64,000 bases of DNA from Muribaculaceae bacterium (GCA_023664185.1 JAMPGA010000002.1:198427-262426); one strand, 5' to 3'; shown: positions 17,278-26,798, numbered from the stretch's first letter. Notes: generated by a model from the letters alone, not told the origin. A program made the numbers and translations.

Positions 17278-18726
17278 TTATTTAAAGAAGGCTCTGAAGA
17301 TATCGTTGCCGTTGGCATAGATGAGGAGCAGGAAGAGGAAGCCCATGCCTATATACTGGGCTGTGACGAGGACGTTGAGGGGCACTTTGCGGCCTGTGCA
17401 CATCTCCCAAAGCAGAAACATGATGTGACCGCCGTCGAGTGCCGGGATGGGAATGATGTTCATGAATGCCAGAGCCAGCGAGATGAAAGCCGTGATCTCC
17501 CAGAACGAGAGCCAGTTCCACTTTTCGGGAAACATGCTGCCGATGGCTCCGAAGCCGCCCAGCTGCTGCACGCCCTCTTTTGAGGCCACATGCTTCATCG
17601 ACTTGACATAGTTGGTGAGTGTTGAGGTGCCCAGCGCCCAGCCGCGGGGGATAGACTCGAAGAAGCCGTATTTCTTGGTTACGGCGGGATAGACCTGGTC
17701 GATGGGGCGCAGGTTGAAGCCGAGCTTGCCTGTAGGGGTCGGGGTTATGGCAAAGAGCAGCAGGTCGTCGTCGCCACGGATCACGCTCACGGTGGTCTCC
17801 TGTCCGGCATGCTCCTTGAGGGCAGCCTCGAGCTCGGTGTAGGAGGGGGTGATGGTATTTCCGACGGTGACGATGCGGTCGCCCACCTCAAGGCCGGCTC
17901 TCTGTGCGGGCATGCCATTTACCAGCTTGTCAATATAGACGGGGAGGCGATAGGTGAGGAAGCCCTTGTCGTCGTTGAGGCGGAAGATGAAGTCGGAGGG
18001 TATGGCTATGTTTACGGTGTCTCTGTGCTGGCGCAGCACGGTGACATTCTTGGCCTCGACCATCTTGAGCATATAGTCAGAGTCGGCGGCATCGAGCTTC
18101 TTGCCGTCGGCTGCCAGGGGGATATCGCCGTTGCGGAATCCCACAGCCTGAGCGGCGGGCACAAAGTCGAAACCCTCGGTGGCGGCATCAAAGGGTATGT
18201 ATTTCTCACCCCAGTGCTGGGCTATGCCCACATAGATGGCCACGGCGAGCAGGAAGTTGAAGAGCACGCCTCCGGCCATCACCAGCAGGCGCTGCCATGC
18301 GGGCTTAGTGCGGAACTCCCAGGGCTCGGGGGTGGCTGCAAGGTCGTCGGCACTCTTGGTCTCGTCGATCATGCCGGCTATGTCGCAGTATCCGCCCAGA
18401 GGCACCCAGCCGATGCCATAGACGGTGTCGCGCCAGGTGGTCTTGCCGCCGGGGGTGGCGGGATGAGGCTTGGACACACGCACGGTGGCGGCGGCTTTCT
18501 CCTGCTCAGTGCCGTCGGCCGCAGTCTTGGAGCTGGCTATAAACTTCACCACTCCCTCACGGGGATAGTATTTTACCAGCGAGAAATAGGGATTGAAAAA
18601 GAGATAGAATCTGTTGACCTTTATGCCGAACAGACGCGAAAAAAAGTAGTGGCCGAACTCGTGGATGACTATCAGCAATCCGAGAGCCACCACAAACTGC
18701 AGAGCCTGTATGAGAAATGTTTGCAT
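17278..18726 (-). CDS. rseP: RIP metalloprotease RseP (site-2 protease)
   Basis: 482-aa inner-membrane zinc protease that cuts membrane-bound anti-sigma factors and residual signal peptides. Zinc motif HEFGH at 22-26 in the first membrane segment; second motif NIIPIPALDGGH (423-434) in a C-terminal segment. A PDZ domain lies between (around AQRAGLEVGDRIVTVG); a more divergent second PDZ may precede it. Gene order dxr-rseP is typical of Bacteroidota. The gap to dxr is 43 nt and contains AGTGTGTCTAA (18732-18742), resembling the end of the MITE at 20043. Confidence 0.94.
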   Translation of the reverse strand: MQTFLIQALQFVVALGLLIVIHEFGHYFFSRLFGIKVNRFYLFFNPYFSLVKYYPREGVVKFIASSKTAADGTEQEKAAATVRVSKPHPATPGGKTTWRDTVYGIGWVPLGGYCDIAGMIDETKSADDLAATPEPWEFRTKPAWQRLLVMAGGVLFNFLLAVAIYVGIAQHWGEKYIPFDAATEGFDFVPAAQAVGFRNGDIPLAADGKKLDAADSDYMLKMVEAKNVTVLRQHRDTVNIAIPSDFIFRLNDDKGFLTYRLPVYIDKLVNGMPAQRAGLEVGDRIVTVGNTITPSYTELEAALKEHAGQETTVSVIRGDDDLLLFAITPTPTGKLGFNLRPIDQVYPAVTKKYGFFESIPRGWALGTSTLTNYVKSMKHVASKEGVQQLGGFGAIGSMFPEKWNWLSFWEITAFISLALAFMNIIPIPALDGGHIMFLLWEMCTGRKVPLNVLVTAQYIGMGFLFLLLIYANGNDIFRAFFK

Positions 18727-18769
18727 TTAAAAGTGTGTCTAAGTGATTGGTTTATCAATTCTTACCAGC

Positions 18770-19921
18770 TCACCCGAGCTTGTCCAGGCAGTAGCCCAGA
18801 GTGGCGTGGTGGGTGTCGACATAATCGGCTAATGTGGGCGATGAGATGTGGGGAATGTGCACCAAGGCATCGGTGATGAGGTCGTAGATGCCGGGAAAGG
18901 ATATGCGCCCCTCCAGGAAGGCAGCCACGGCCACCTCGTTGGCGGCGTTGATCACACAGGCCGTGTTGCCCCCTTCGTTGAGGGCGCGGTGAGCCAGCGT
19001 GAGGCAGGGAAATTTCACGGGGTCGGGTTTCTCGAAGGTTAGCGAGGCATAGTCGGTCAGTCCCAGCGGACGCTCGGCCGAGGGGAGGCGTGAGGCGTCG
19101 CCCAAAGCGTAGCGGATGGGCAGGTGCATGTCGGGGATACCAAGCTGGGCCTTGACGGCGCCGTCGATAAACTCGACCATAGAGTGGACTATGGACTGCG
19201 GATGCACCACGGCCTCAATGCGGTCGGGCTCGATGCCAAACAGCCAGCGCGCCTCGATAATCTCGAAGGCCTTGTTGAGCATGGTGGCAGAGTCGATGGT
19301 GATCTTGGCACCCATGGTCCAGCGCGGATGGCGCAGAGCCTGGGCAGCGGTGGCCAGGGCGGTCTGCTCGGGGGTCCATGTGCGGAACGGGCCACCTGAG
19401 GCCGTGATTATCAGCTTGGCCACTGTGGCGGGGTCTTCTCCCACCATACACTGGTATATTGCCGAGTGCTCGGAGTCGACCGGTATGACTCTCGACTTTG
19501 ACTTTGACAGCAGCTGTGTCACCAGCTCGCCGGCCACCACGAGAGTCTCCTTGTTGGCCAGGGCTATCTCCTTGCCCGCACCGATGGCTCGGACAGTGGG
19601 GAGCAGGCCGCTATAGCCCACGGTGGCAGTCACAACAGTGTCGAAGTCGGGACGTTCCATTGCGTCGGCCATGGCGTCGGCACCCGCGGCTGTCTCTATG
19701 CCCAGAGGCGATAGAGCCTCGCGCAAAGCTGCATATTTGCTCTCGTCAGCAATGATGGCAAGAGCCGGGCGATGCTGACGCGCCTGGCTCACAAGCATAT
19801 CCACATTGCTGCCGGCAGCGAGCACAGTGGCCTTGAAGCGGTCTGGAAACTGCGATATGATATCCAGTGTCTGGGTGCCTATCGAACCCGTGGAGCCCAG
19901 CACTGCTATATTGTGAGGCAT
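18770..19921 (-). CDS. dxr: 1-deoxy-D-xylulose 5-phosphate reductoisomerase
   Basis: 383 aa from the ATG at 19919-19921, chosen because the NADPH-binding motif GSTGSIG then falls at 9-15 as in the family; a longer frame upstream adds a non-homologous leader. It converts DXP to MEP, the first committed step of the non-mevalonate isoprenoid pathway. Substrate and metal motifs are visible: ALANKETLVVAGE, PVDSEHSAIYQC, ITASGGPF and the tail domain with PVKFPCLTLA. First gene of the dxr-rseP-rlmI-M49 series. Confidence 0.95.
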   Translation of the reverse strand: MPHNIAVLGSTGSIGTQTLDIISQFPDRFKATVLAAGSNVDMLVSQARQHRPALAIIADESKYAALREALSPLGIETAAGADAMADAMERPDFDTVVTATVGYSGLLPTVRAIGAGKEIALANKETLVVAGELVTQLLSKSKSRVIPVDSEHSAIYQCMVGEDPATVAKLIITASGGPFRTWTPEQTALATAAQALRHPRWTMGAKITIDSATMLNKAFEIIEARWLFGIEPDRIEAVVHPQSIVHSMVEFIDGAVKAQLGIPDMHLPIRYALGDASRLPSAERPLGLTDYASLTFEKPDPVKFPCLTLAHRALNEGGNTACVINAANEVAVAAFLEGRISFPGIYDLITDALVHIPHISSPTLADYVDTHHATLGYCLDKLG

Positions 19922-20027
19922 AATTCTATTTTGCGTTTTAAGCCACAAAGTTACAAAAAATTCCCTTACATCTCTTCGTCGCAACTCTCTTTCACATTTT
20001 TTGGCATGGTTTTTGCTTGAAAAATCG

Positions 20028-20035
20028 TACATTTG
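20028..20035 (+). promoter_or_regulatory. Promoter -7 box upstream of the MITE and the TPR gene
   Basis: TACATTTG matches TAnnTTTG. Transcription would start near 20042, the edge of the 190-bp element, so the whole element would be the 5' leader of the TPR gene. No TTG lies at ideal spacing. Confidence 0.45.
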
Positions 20036-20042
20036 CATCTTG

Positions 20043-20232
20043 AGAGTGTGTCTAATAAAGGATGTTAACGTGTAGAGCGGCAAAGAGTGGCCGAGCCGAG
20101 ATAACTTTCTTTAATTCACACTCGTTAAAACAATATTTCATAAATAACAAAAGTCTTATGAGGCTGCATAACGCCAAAAGGAAGAATGATTTGTCTTCCC
20201 TACGCGTTAACACCCATTATTAGACACACTCT
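20043..20232. mobile_element. MITE-like element, 190 bp
   Basis: Terminal inverted repeats of 35 bp at 20043-20077 and 20198-20232. The outer 16 bases AGAGTGTGTCTAATAA are perfect; the inner 19 contain four mismatches and share TGTTAACG. There is no gene inside and no clear target-site duplication. The right end stops 2 bp before the ATG of the TPR gene. Isolated copies of the end motif AGTGTGTCTAA occur at 18732-18742 and 36295-36305. A non-autonomous relative of an IS element is likely; no parent transposase is in the window. Confidence 0.75.
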
Positions 20233-20234
20233 AT

Positions 20235-22454
20235 ATGACTGAAAATCCTATAAATACAACAGAGATTGCTTCCATGCTCCGCGATGGACGCATCTCCGAC
20301 ACTCTTGCGTCGCTCTCAAACGCCGCCGGCGGTCTGCGACAGCTGGCGGTATATGGATCAGAGATCGAACGTCTGCGCAGCCAGTATGGCTACATGGCCG
20401 ACTTTGCCATGAGCGGCCGCCCCGATCCGAGCCTTGACGAGTCGATGAAGGAGCTGAAAGCCTCCATTCTCGCGCTGGCCGATGCCATGTCGAGAACCGT
20501 CATAGCCACAGATACCCCCACATTATATTATTCTCTTGTCCGCACCGCTCCGGCCATGCCCCGCAAGCATCTGGTCGAGGTAGTGGACAGATACTTCCAG
20601 CTCAACCAGAAACTCCAGCTGGCCTCTCTGGCCGAAAACCCGACTGAGGCCTCTGCATCGCTCAACATGAGGGCTGAAGCCTGCGAGAGAGCGCTGTTCA
20701 ACCATATCTGGACTACCTATCCCCTATCCCCCTCCGACGCCGAGGCTTACCGCTCGCTGCTGGACTCCCCGTCGCTCCCCGACCACGTAAAGGCTCTGGC
20801 CGTCAGCGCCATGACTCTGGGCGTGATGGAGTGGCACGACGAGCTCCGCCTCCACCTGCTGATGGACGGATACGACTCCGACAATACCGCCGTGTCGATG
20901 CGCTCGCTCTGCGGTCTGCTCATGGCTATGTGGCAGTGGCGCGACAGACCCATGAGCCGCAAACTCACCAACCGTTTCGACGTCCTGAGCGAGCTTCCCT
21001 CATGGCCCTCGGATGTGCGCATGGCCAACATGCAGTTCATTCGCGCCCGCGACACCGAACGTCTCACCCGCAAGTTCAACGACGAGCTGCTGCCCGAGAT
21101 GATGAAACTGCGCCCCGAGATTGAGCGCCTCAACCGCAGCAAACCCCTCGACATGGACAGCCCCTTCCCCGAAGAGAACCCCGAATGGGCTGAACTGCTG
21201 GAGAAAAGCGGTCTGGCCGACAGACTAAAGGAGATGCAGGAGATACAGGAAGAAGGGGGCGACGTGATGATGGCTACCTTCTCACGGCTCAAGACTTTCC
21301 CGTTTTTCAACGAACCGGCCCACTGGTTCATTCCTTTCCACTCCGACCGCTCAGAGCTGCAGACCGATGCCGACTCGGGCATCGCGGCGCTGGTAGACAT
21401 CATAGTCAACTCTCCGATGTTTTGCGACAGCGACAAGTATTCCGTGGCCCTCTCGCTCAGCTCCATGCTCCCGGCACAGCGCGACATGCTCACGTCGCAG
21501 CTCAGCCTGCAGGCCGACCAGTTTGAACAGATCCGCGCCGCCGGACTAAACAAATCCTCCGACACGGCCGAGCAGATCCTGATAAACTATGTGCGCAACC
21601 TCTATCGCTTCTACAAGCTATTCAGGCGCAAGTCTGAGTTTCGCGATCCATTTGCCTCGGGCATGAATCTGCCCGCGCTCCCGGCTCTCAGCCACATATT
21701 CGACGACCTCGACACGCTGCGCCTCATAGGTGAATTCTACTTCAGACGGCGCTATTATGCCGATGCCTTCCAGGTATTCTCGCGAGTGGACCGACTCACC
21801 ACCCCCGAGGCCGAACTCTATCAGAAGATGGGCTACTGCCAGCAGGCTCTCGGCAATCTCAACGAGGCCATACGCTTCTACGAGCAGAGCGAGATGCTCA
21901 ATCCCCACTCGCGCTGGACACGCCGCCGCCTGGCCTCCTGCCACACTGCCGCCGGCAACCACGAGAGCGCCCTGCACTATCTGAAAATGCTGGCCGAGGG
22001 GAAACCCGACGATGCCTCGCTGAGCCTGGAGACAGGCCTCTGCCTGGTGAAACTGAGACGCTTCGACGAGGCTCTGGGCGAGCTCTTCAAGGCCGAATAT
22101 CTCGGCGCCGACTCCCCCAAGGCGCTGAGAGCAATAGCCTGGTGCACTCTGCTCGGAGGCGACTATGAGCGCTGCCGCACATTCACCGACCGTGTGCTCT
22201 CGCTCCCCGACCCCACCCCGCGCGACCATCTCAACGCCGGATACCTCGACCTGCTCACCGGCTCCCCCTCGCAGGCCGCCGGCCACTGGGCCAACTCCAT
22301 AGCCGCCCGCGACTTCGACATGGCCGCATTCAGAGCCGACCTGACACGCGACGCGGCAGCGATACCCGCTCTCAAAGCCATCAATCCAATCACCATAGCC
22401 ATCGTGGCCGACCGCTCCTCGCAGATGGCCTCCGACAAAGGACACCGCATATAA
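20235..22454 (+). CDS. Tetratricopeptide-repeat protein
   Basis: 739 aa without a signal peptide or membrane segment, so probably cytoplasmic. The C-terminal 250 residues contain TPR units (YYADAFQVFSRVDRL, ALGNLNEAIRFYEQSEMLNP, ESALHYLKMLAEGKPDDASL, FDEALGELFKAEYLGADSPK). The N-terminal 450 residues are helical and unrecognised. TPRs act as protein-binding scaffolds; the partner is unknown. The start ATG lies 2 bp after the MITE, leaving no room for its own promoter or ribosome site outside the element. The M3 peptidase starts 8 bp after its stop, indicating co-transcription. Confidence 0.85.
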   Translation: MTENPINTTEIASMLRDGRISDTLASLSNAAGGLRQLAVYGSEIERLRSQYGYMADFAMSGRPDPSLDESMKELKASILALADAMSRTVIATDTPTLYYSLVRTAPAMPRKHLVEVVDRYFQLNQKLQLASLAENPTEASASLNMRAEACERALFNHIWTTYPLSPSDAEAYRSLLDSPSLPDHVKALAVSAMTLGVMEWHDELRLHLLMDGYDSDNTAVSMRSLCGLLMAMWQWRDRPMSRKLTNRFDVLSELPSWPSDVRMANMQFIRARDTERLTRKFNDELLPEMMKLRPEIERLNRSKPLDMDSPFPEENPEWAELLEKSGLADRLKEMQEIQEEGGDVMMATFSRLKTFPFFNEPAHWFIPFHSDRSELQTDADSGIAALVDIIVNSPMFCDSDKYSVALSLSSMLPAQRDMLTSQLSLQADQFEQIRAAGLNKSSDTAEQILINYVRNLYRFYKLFRRKSEFRDPFASGMNLPALPALSHIFDDLDTLRLIGEFYFRRRYYADAFQVFSRVDRLTTPEAELYQKMGYCQQALGNLNEAIRFYEQSEMLNPHSRWTRRRLASCHTAAGNHESALHYLKMLAEGKPDDASLSLETGLCLVKLRRFDEALGELFKAEYLGADSPKALRAIAWCTLLGGDYERCRTFTDRVLSLPDPTPRDHLNAGYLDLLTGSPSQAAGHWANSIAARDFDMAAFRADLTRDAAAIPALKAINPITIAIVADRSSQMASDKGHRI

Positions 22455-22462
22455 TAAATATA

Positions 22463-24592
22463 ATGTTACGATCAAGCATTATGGCTGCATCAGCCGCCAT
22501 CACTATCATGACACAAGCCCAAAATCCATTTTTCAGCGAATTCACAGACACTCCCCACTCCACCGCTCCGTTTGACCGCATCGAGATATCCCACTACGAG
22601 CCGGCCATAGACCGCGGCATAGAGCTTGGCCTCAAGGAGATAGACTCTATCGTCAACAACCCCGAAGCTCCCACATTCCAGAACACCGTTGCCGCCATGG
22701 CCCGCTCAGGCCGCGATCTCGACCGTGTGCTCAATGTGTTCGGTCCCCTGTTGTCAGCCCTCAGCGACAACGATATGATGGAGCTGTCGCTGAAAGTGAA
22801 TCCCAAGCTCACCAACTACTCCACCTCTATCATCCTCAACCCCGGCCTTTGGGAACGTGTCAAGGCCGTCCACGACAACACCGACACTCTGAGCCTCGAC
22901 ACCGAGGATCGTATGCTTCTACAACGCGTCTACGAGAGCTTCATAAACCATGGTGCTCTCCTGAAGGGTGCCGACCGTGAGAGATACAGCGAAATCATGA
23001 GCCAGCTCTCTCAGCTCACCACCCAGTTCAGCCAGAATGTGCTCAAGGAGCTCAACACCTACGAGATATGGCTCAGTAAGGAGGATCTATCGGGGCTTCC
23101 CGAAAGCTCCGTCGAGGCTGCCGCGCTGGCCGCCAAGGAGAAAGGCCGGGAGGGTGAATATCTCTTCACGCTCGACCAGCCCGTCTACATGGCTTTTATG
23201 AAATACAGCGACCGCGCCGACCTGCGTGAGAAGATGTATCGACTCTATATGGGCCGAAACCAGAAGGGGGAATACAACAACCTCCCCATAATGCAGGAGA
23301 TCGCCAAGCTGCGCCTCGAGATGGCAAATCTGCTGGGCTACAAGACTTATGCCGACTATGCCCTGGCCGACAAGATGGCCAAGAATCCGGCCAACGTATA
23401 CAAGCTGCTCCACTCTCTGCGCGATGCCTACCGCCCTGCTCTCGACGCCGAGCTCCGCGAGCTCAACGAGTATGCATCCAGCCTCGAGGGCAAACCCATG
23501 GAAATTAAGCCCTGGGACTACAGCTATTACTCCAACAAGCTGAAAAACGCCAAGTATGCCTACGACGAGGAGGAGATGCGCCCATATTTCGAGCTCGATA
23601 ATGTGATAAACGGCGTCTTCGGACTGGCCACAAAGCTCTACGGACTCACATTCGAAAAGAATCCTCAGATACCTGTCTACCACCCCGATGTGACAGCCTT
23701 CGAGGTGAAGGATAAGGACGGATCGTATCTCGGAGTTATCTACACTGACTTCTTCCCCCGTGCCTCCAAGCGTCCCGGCGCATGGATGACCGAGTTCAAG
23801 AGCCAGGAAATCACCCCCGACGGGGTCAACTCTCGTCCGCACGTGAGCATAGTGATGAACTTCACCAAGCCCACCGACTCAAAGCCGTCGCTGCTCACAC
23901 CCTACGAGGTGGAGACCTTCCTCCACGAGTTCGGCCATGCTCTGCACGGACTCCTGGCCAACACTCGCTATGCCATGCTCTCGGGCACCAACGTGCTGCG
24001 CGACTTCGTTGAGCTCCCCTCGCAGTTCAACGAGAACTACCTCACTGAGAAGGAGTTTCTCGACGGATTTGCCCGCCACTACCAGACCGGTGAGCCCATC
24101 CCGGCCGAATATGTGGAGCGCATCATAGCATCCTCGCAGTTTGGAGCCGCCTACAGCTGTCTGCGCCAGCTCAACTTCGGCCTCATCGACATGGCCTGGC
24201 ACACCATAACCGAGCCCGTAGCCGATCCAGCAGCCTTTGAGGCCCAGGCCGGAGCCTCGGTTGAGATATTCGCACCGATCGAGGGCACAATGTCGTCGCC
24301 CACATTCAGCCACATCTTTGCAGGTGGATATGCTGCCGGATACTACAGCTACAAATGGGCCGAAGTGCTTGATGCCGACGCCTTTGCCCACTTCAAGGAA
24401 AACGGCATATTTGACCCCGCCACAGCCGACTCGTTCCGCCACAATATACTGGAACGCGGTGGCACAGAAGATCCTGCCGAGCTCTACCGCCGGTTCCGCG
24501 GACACGACGCTACAATCGACGCCCTGCTCAAGCGCGACGGCATCCAGGCACCCGCACCCTCACTCCCCAACGACCTCCACAACAAAGACTAA
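22463..24592 (+). CDS. dcp: M3-family peptidyl-dipeptidase (Dcp-like)
   Basis: 709-aa zinc peptidase that removes C-terminal dipeptides or cleaves small oligopeptides. HEFGHALHG at 488-496 gives two His ligands and the catalytic Glu; E517 in RDFVELPSQF is the expected third ligand. Conserved substrate-cap segments are visible (YKTYADYALADKMAKNP, GGYAAGYYSYKWAEVLDADAF). A short hydrophobic N-terminus ending TQAQ suggests export to the periplasm, but the signal is weak. A strong terminator follows at 24617-24664. Confidence 0.93.
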   Translation: MLRSSIMAASAAITIMTQAQNPFFSEFTDTPHSTAPFDRIEISHYEPAIDRGIELGLKEIDSIVNNPEAPTFQNTVAAMARSGRDLDRVLNVFGPLLSALSDNDMMELSLKVNPKLTNYSTSIILNPGLWERVKAVHDNTDTLSLDTEDRMLLQRVYESFINHGALLKGADRERYSEIMSQLSQLTTQFSQNVLKELNTYEIWLSKEDLSGLPESSVEAAALAAKEKGREGEYLFTLDQPVYMAFMKYSDRADLREKMYRLYMGRNQKGEYNNLPIMQEIAKLRLEMANLLGYKTYADYALADKMAKNPANVYKLLHSLRDAYRPALDAELRELNEYASSLEGKPMEIKPWDYSYYSNKLKNAKYAYDEEEMRPYFELDNVINGVFGLATKLYGLTFEKNPQIPVYHPDVTAFEVKDKDGSYLGVIYTDFFPRASKRPGAWMTEFKSQEITPDGVNSRPHVSIVMNFTKPTDSKPSLLTPYEVETFLHEFGHALHGLLANTRYAMLSGTNVLRDFVELPSQFNENYLTEKEFLDGFARHYQTGEPIPAEYVERIIASSQFGAAYSCLRQLNFGLIDMAWHTITEPVADPAAFEAQAGASVEIFAPIEGTMSSPTFSHIFAGGYAAGYYSYKWAEVLDADAFAHFKENGIFDPATADSFRHNILERGGTEDPAELYRRFRGHDATIDALLKRDGIQAPAPSLPNDLHNKD

Positions 24593-24616
24593 ACTCTAAA
24601 GCATAATAGAAACATC

Positions 24617-24664
24617 CAAGCCGCTGATACGGGTTCTCGCAACCTGTGTCAGCGGCTTGTTTTT
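24617..24664 (+). terminator. Terminator of the TPR-dcp operon
   Basis: Long stem CAAGCCGCTGA/TCAGCGGCTTG (24617-24659), extended inward by ACnGGTT/AACCnGT with a CTCG loop, followed by five T. Confidence 0.9.
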
Positions 24665-24847
24665 CAACAATAACGTTCTTATTTCACTATGAGGTGCCAC
24701 CGGGGTGGCGATAACATTTTTTCCTGATGCAAAATTACTTCTAATATTCCATAGTCAAAATACCGAAAATCCATGATTTTCACTATCTCAAACACACCTC
24801 CTTGTAATCAAAATCAATTAGTGCTCAAATTTTTTCGCTTCAAACGC

Positions 24848-24877
24848 TTGCCATATCAGCAAAAAGTAGTACCTTTG
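24848..24877 (+). promoter_or_regulatory. Promoter of ffs
   Basis: TTG (24848-24850), 19-bp spacer, TACCTTTG (24870-24877). Initiation at about 24883 coincides with the first paired base of the RNA. Confidence 0.85.
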
Positions 24878-24882
24878 CAGTC

Positions 24883-24979
24883 GGGTAAGTCCTACACGAC
24901 CAGCTCCCCGGGAACTCCGCCAGGTCTTGATCGAAGCAACGGTACCGGGTCGTAGCGGTGCGATGTAGTAAGCTTACCC
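24883..24979 (+). ncRNA. ffs: Signal recognition particle RNA (4.5S RNA)
   Basis: 97-nt hairpin RNA. The ends pair (GGGTAAG with CTTACCC) and the apical part carries the SRP54/Ffh-binding motif: CCAGGTC, then GAAGCAACGGTACC and GGTCG, the usual asymmetric and symmetric loops. Six T follow immediately (24980-24985). It works with Ffh and FtsY to target membrane proteins, whose insertion uses YidC and SecDF encoded elsewhere in this window. The AT-rich stretch 24665-24847 holds only a small GC hairpin (24695-24708) and no gene. Confidence 0.9.
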
Positions 24980-25149
24980 TTTTTTGTGTCCATACGTCAA
25001 GAATCGCCTCGGAGCCCTGTTTATTAACGTTTTTAACACCGTATTGTTAAATCTAACGGTTTGCATTGGTTTGGTTTGAACAAAAAAAACTTGTGTGGTG
25101 TTAAAGAATCATACAAGTCTAACTAAACTTTCATGTTTCACTCTAACTT

Positions 25150-26370
25150 ATGAGAGTAATGAAAAAGCAACTGTTAATTATGGGCGCCGTGGTCGCATCG
25201 CTCGCGGCTGCCAACGAAGTCAAGGCTCAGGACGCTGTGGTAGTGGAGGAAACCTCCGTGACTACGTTCGAGCAGGTAGAATGCAAGGACATCTACACAA
25301 CCGGCTCATGGCGCAACAACTGGTATCTGCAGCTCGGCGCAGGCATCCGCTCTCCCTTTGTGGAGAACACCCCAGGGTCGCCCGTTGAACATCGTCGCCT
25401 TACTGCTGTCTACAATCTCGGCGTGGGCCGCTGGATCTCACCCTACCTCGGATTCCGTTTCTCGGCTTACTATGGCTCTATGCATTGGAACCAGGGCGTG
25501 ACAGCCAAAGCCAAGACAGCCAACCTCAATGTTGACTTCATGTGGGATATGTTCAACTCGATCGGCGGCTATAAACCCGACCGTGTATTCTCCATCGTGC
25601 CTTATATCGGACTGGGCTCCACATTTGTATGGGACTACCATCCCCGTATAGGCAATGTAGAGGGTGATGATGGCCGAATCAAGAGCAACCAGTGGCTCTT
25701 CCCGGTTTCTGCAGGTCTGCAGCTGCGTTTCCGTTGCAGCAACTATGTTGACATCTTTGCCGAGGGTCGTGCTTCGCTCTATGGCGACAACTTCAACAAT
25801 TTTGCCTTCGGCAAGCCCGTCGACGTCGACTTCTCGGCTGTCGGTGGTATCACCATCTACTTCACCGGCTCGAAGTTCCAGAAATACAATCCCTGCGAAT
25901 ATCTGAACGCTCTGAACGCCGCCAATGCACAGATCAACGATCTGCGCGGTGCTCTCGCCACCACATCGGCAGCTCTCGCAGCAGCCGAGGCTCAGCTCCC
26001 CTGCCCCGACGTGCAGCCCATACAGCAGACTGTGATACAAGGCACAAATATCTTCCCCACCGTGCGCTTCAAGATCAATTCGGCCTATGTTTCATCGGAG
26101 GAGATGGTAAATGTCTACAACATTGCCGAGTATCTCAAGGCTAACCCCAACACCAATATTGTGATCCGCGGCTATGCCGACAAGGACACCGGCACATCGG
26201 CCTACAACATGAAGCTCTCTAAGCGTCGCGCCCAGGCTGTGGCCGACATCCTCACCGGCGACTACGGCATTGATGCCTCACGCCTCGTGCTCGATGCCGA
26301 AGGCTCTGACGTGCAGCCCTACGAGACCAACGCCTGGAACCGCATCGTGATTTTCGCAGTTCCCGAATAA
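25150..26370 (+). CDS. OmpA-family outer membrane porin
   Basis: 406 aa (an alternative ATG at 25159 gives a slightly shorter signal peptide). Signal peptide to about residue 28 (NEVKAQ). Residues about 50-245 form an eight-stranded-barrel-like domain (NWYLQLGAGIRSPF, YLGFRFSAYYGSMHW, DFSAVGGITIYFTGSKF). A short helical linker follows (NALNAANAQINDLRGALATTSAALAAAEAQ), then a C-terminal OmpA peptidoglycan-binding domain (YNIAEYLKANPNTNIVIRGY, NMKLSKRRAQAVADIL). It probably links the outer membrane to the cell wall. The promoter region has a TTAACG/TTAACA pair (25025-25039) like that near 5490. Terminator at 26476-26514. Confidence 0.92.
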   Translation: MRVMKKQLLIMGAVVASLAAANEVKAQDAVVVEETSVTTFEQVECKDIYTTGSWRNNWYLQLGAGIRSPFVENTPGSPVEHRRLTAVYNLGVGRWISPYLGFRFSAYYGSMHWNQGVTAKAKTANLNVDFMWDMFNSIGGYKPDRVFSIVPYIGLGSTFVWDYHPRIGNVEGDDGRIKSNQWLFPVSAGLQLRFRCSNYVDIFAEGRASLYGDNFNNFAFGKPVDVDFSAVGGITIYFTGSKFQKYNPCEYLNALNAANAQINDLRGALATTSAALAAAEAQLPCPDVQPIQQTVIQGTNIFPTVRFKINSAYVSSEEMVNVYNIAEYLKANPNTNIVIRGYADKDTGTSAYNMKLSKRRAQAVADILTGDYGIDASRLVLDAEGSDVQPYETNAWNRIVIFAVPE

Positions 26371-26475
26371 ACTGATACAGAGACCGCGAGGCTGCACTCG
26401 GCAGCCCCGCGGCCTCAATGTAAATGAAGTCTTACAAACGAGACCTCTTCTCTTTCCTCAACAATAATTCGACGA

Positions 26476-26514
26476 TCCCCCGGCGGGTGCTACTCAGCAC
26501 CACCGGGGGATTTT
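26476..26514 (+). terminator. Terminator of the OmpA-family gene
   Basis: TCCCCCGG...CCGGGGGA stem with inner GGTGCT/AGCACC and a 4-nt loop, then four T. Confidence 0.9.
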
Positions 26515-26517
26515 CGA

Positions 26518-26601
26518 TTATTTTTTCACTACCTTGACGCCCCCTTTGATGTAGAATCCGGCGGGGAGAGGAGTGCCGGAATCAATGCAGATTTCATCAC
26601 G
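26518..26601 (-). pseudogene. Remnant: C-terminal tail of a secreted protein
   Basis: On the minus strand, 27 codons ending in a stop read ...SGTPLPAGFYIKGGVKVVKK, the typical final residues of Bacteroidota secreted proteins with C-terminal sorting-like tails (compare GVYVVKAGEKVVKVLVK of the 1511-aa protein). The codon just upstream (26602-26604) is an in-frame stop and no start exists. It looks like the last piece of a gene removed by deletion. Confidence 0.6.
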
Positions 26602-26798
26602 TTAAGAGATATCTAAGAGGTATATAAGATTGGTTAAAACTTCTTGGATGTGGCATATATGCCCAGAGTTGAGCCTGTAAAGCCACGGTTTTCAGGCCTA
26701 TGGCTTTGCCCAGTGTTTTCACATCGGCACGCGCCAGCACCTAGTGGCCAAATACAGAGTCGGCCTTGCAAACAATAACACACGCTGATTTTTTTGAC

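Noticed and set aside
18770..20083. 437-aa version of Dxr starting at 20083
   Set aside because: The extra 54 residues lie across the promoter and MITE region and precede the conserved N-terminal NADPH motif without homology.
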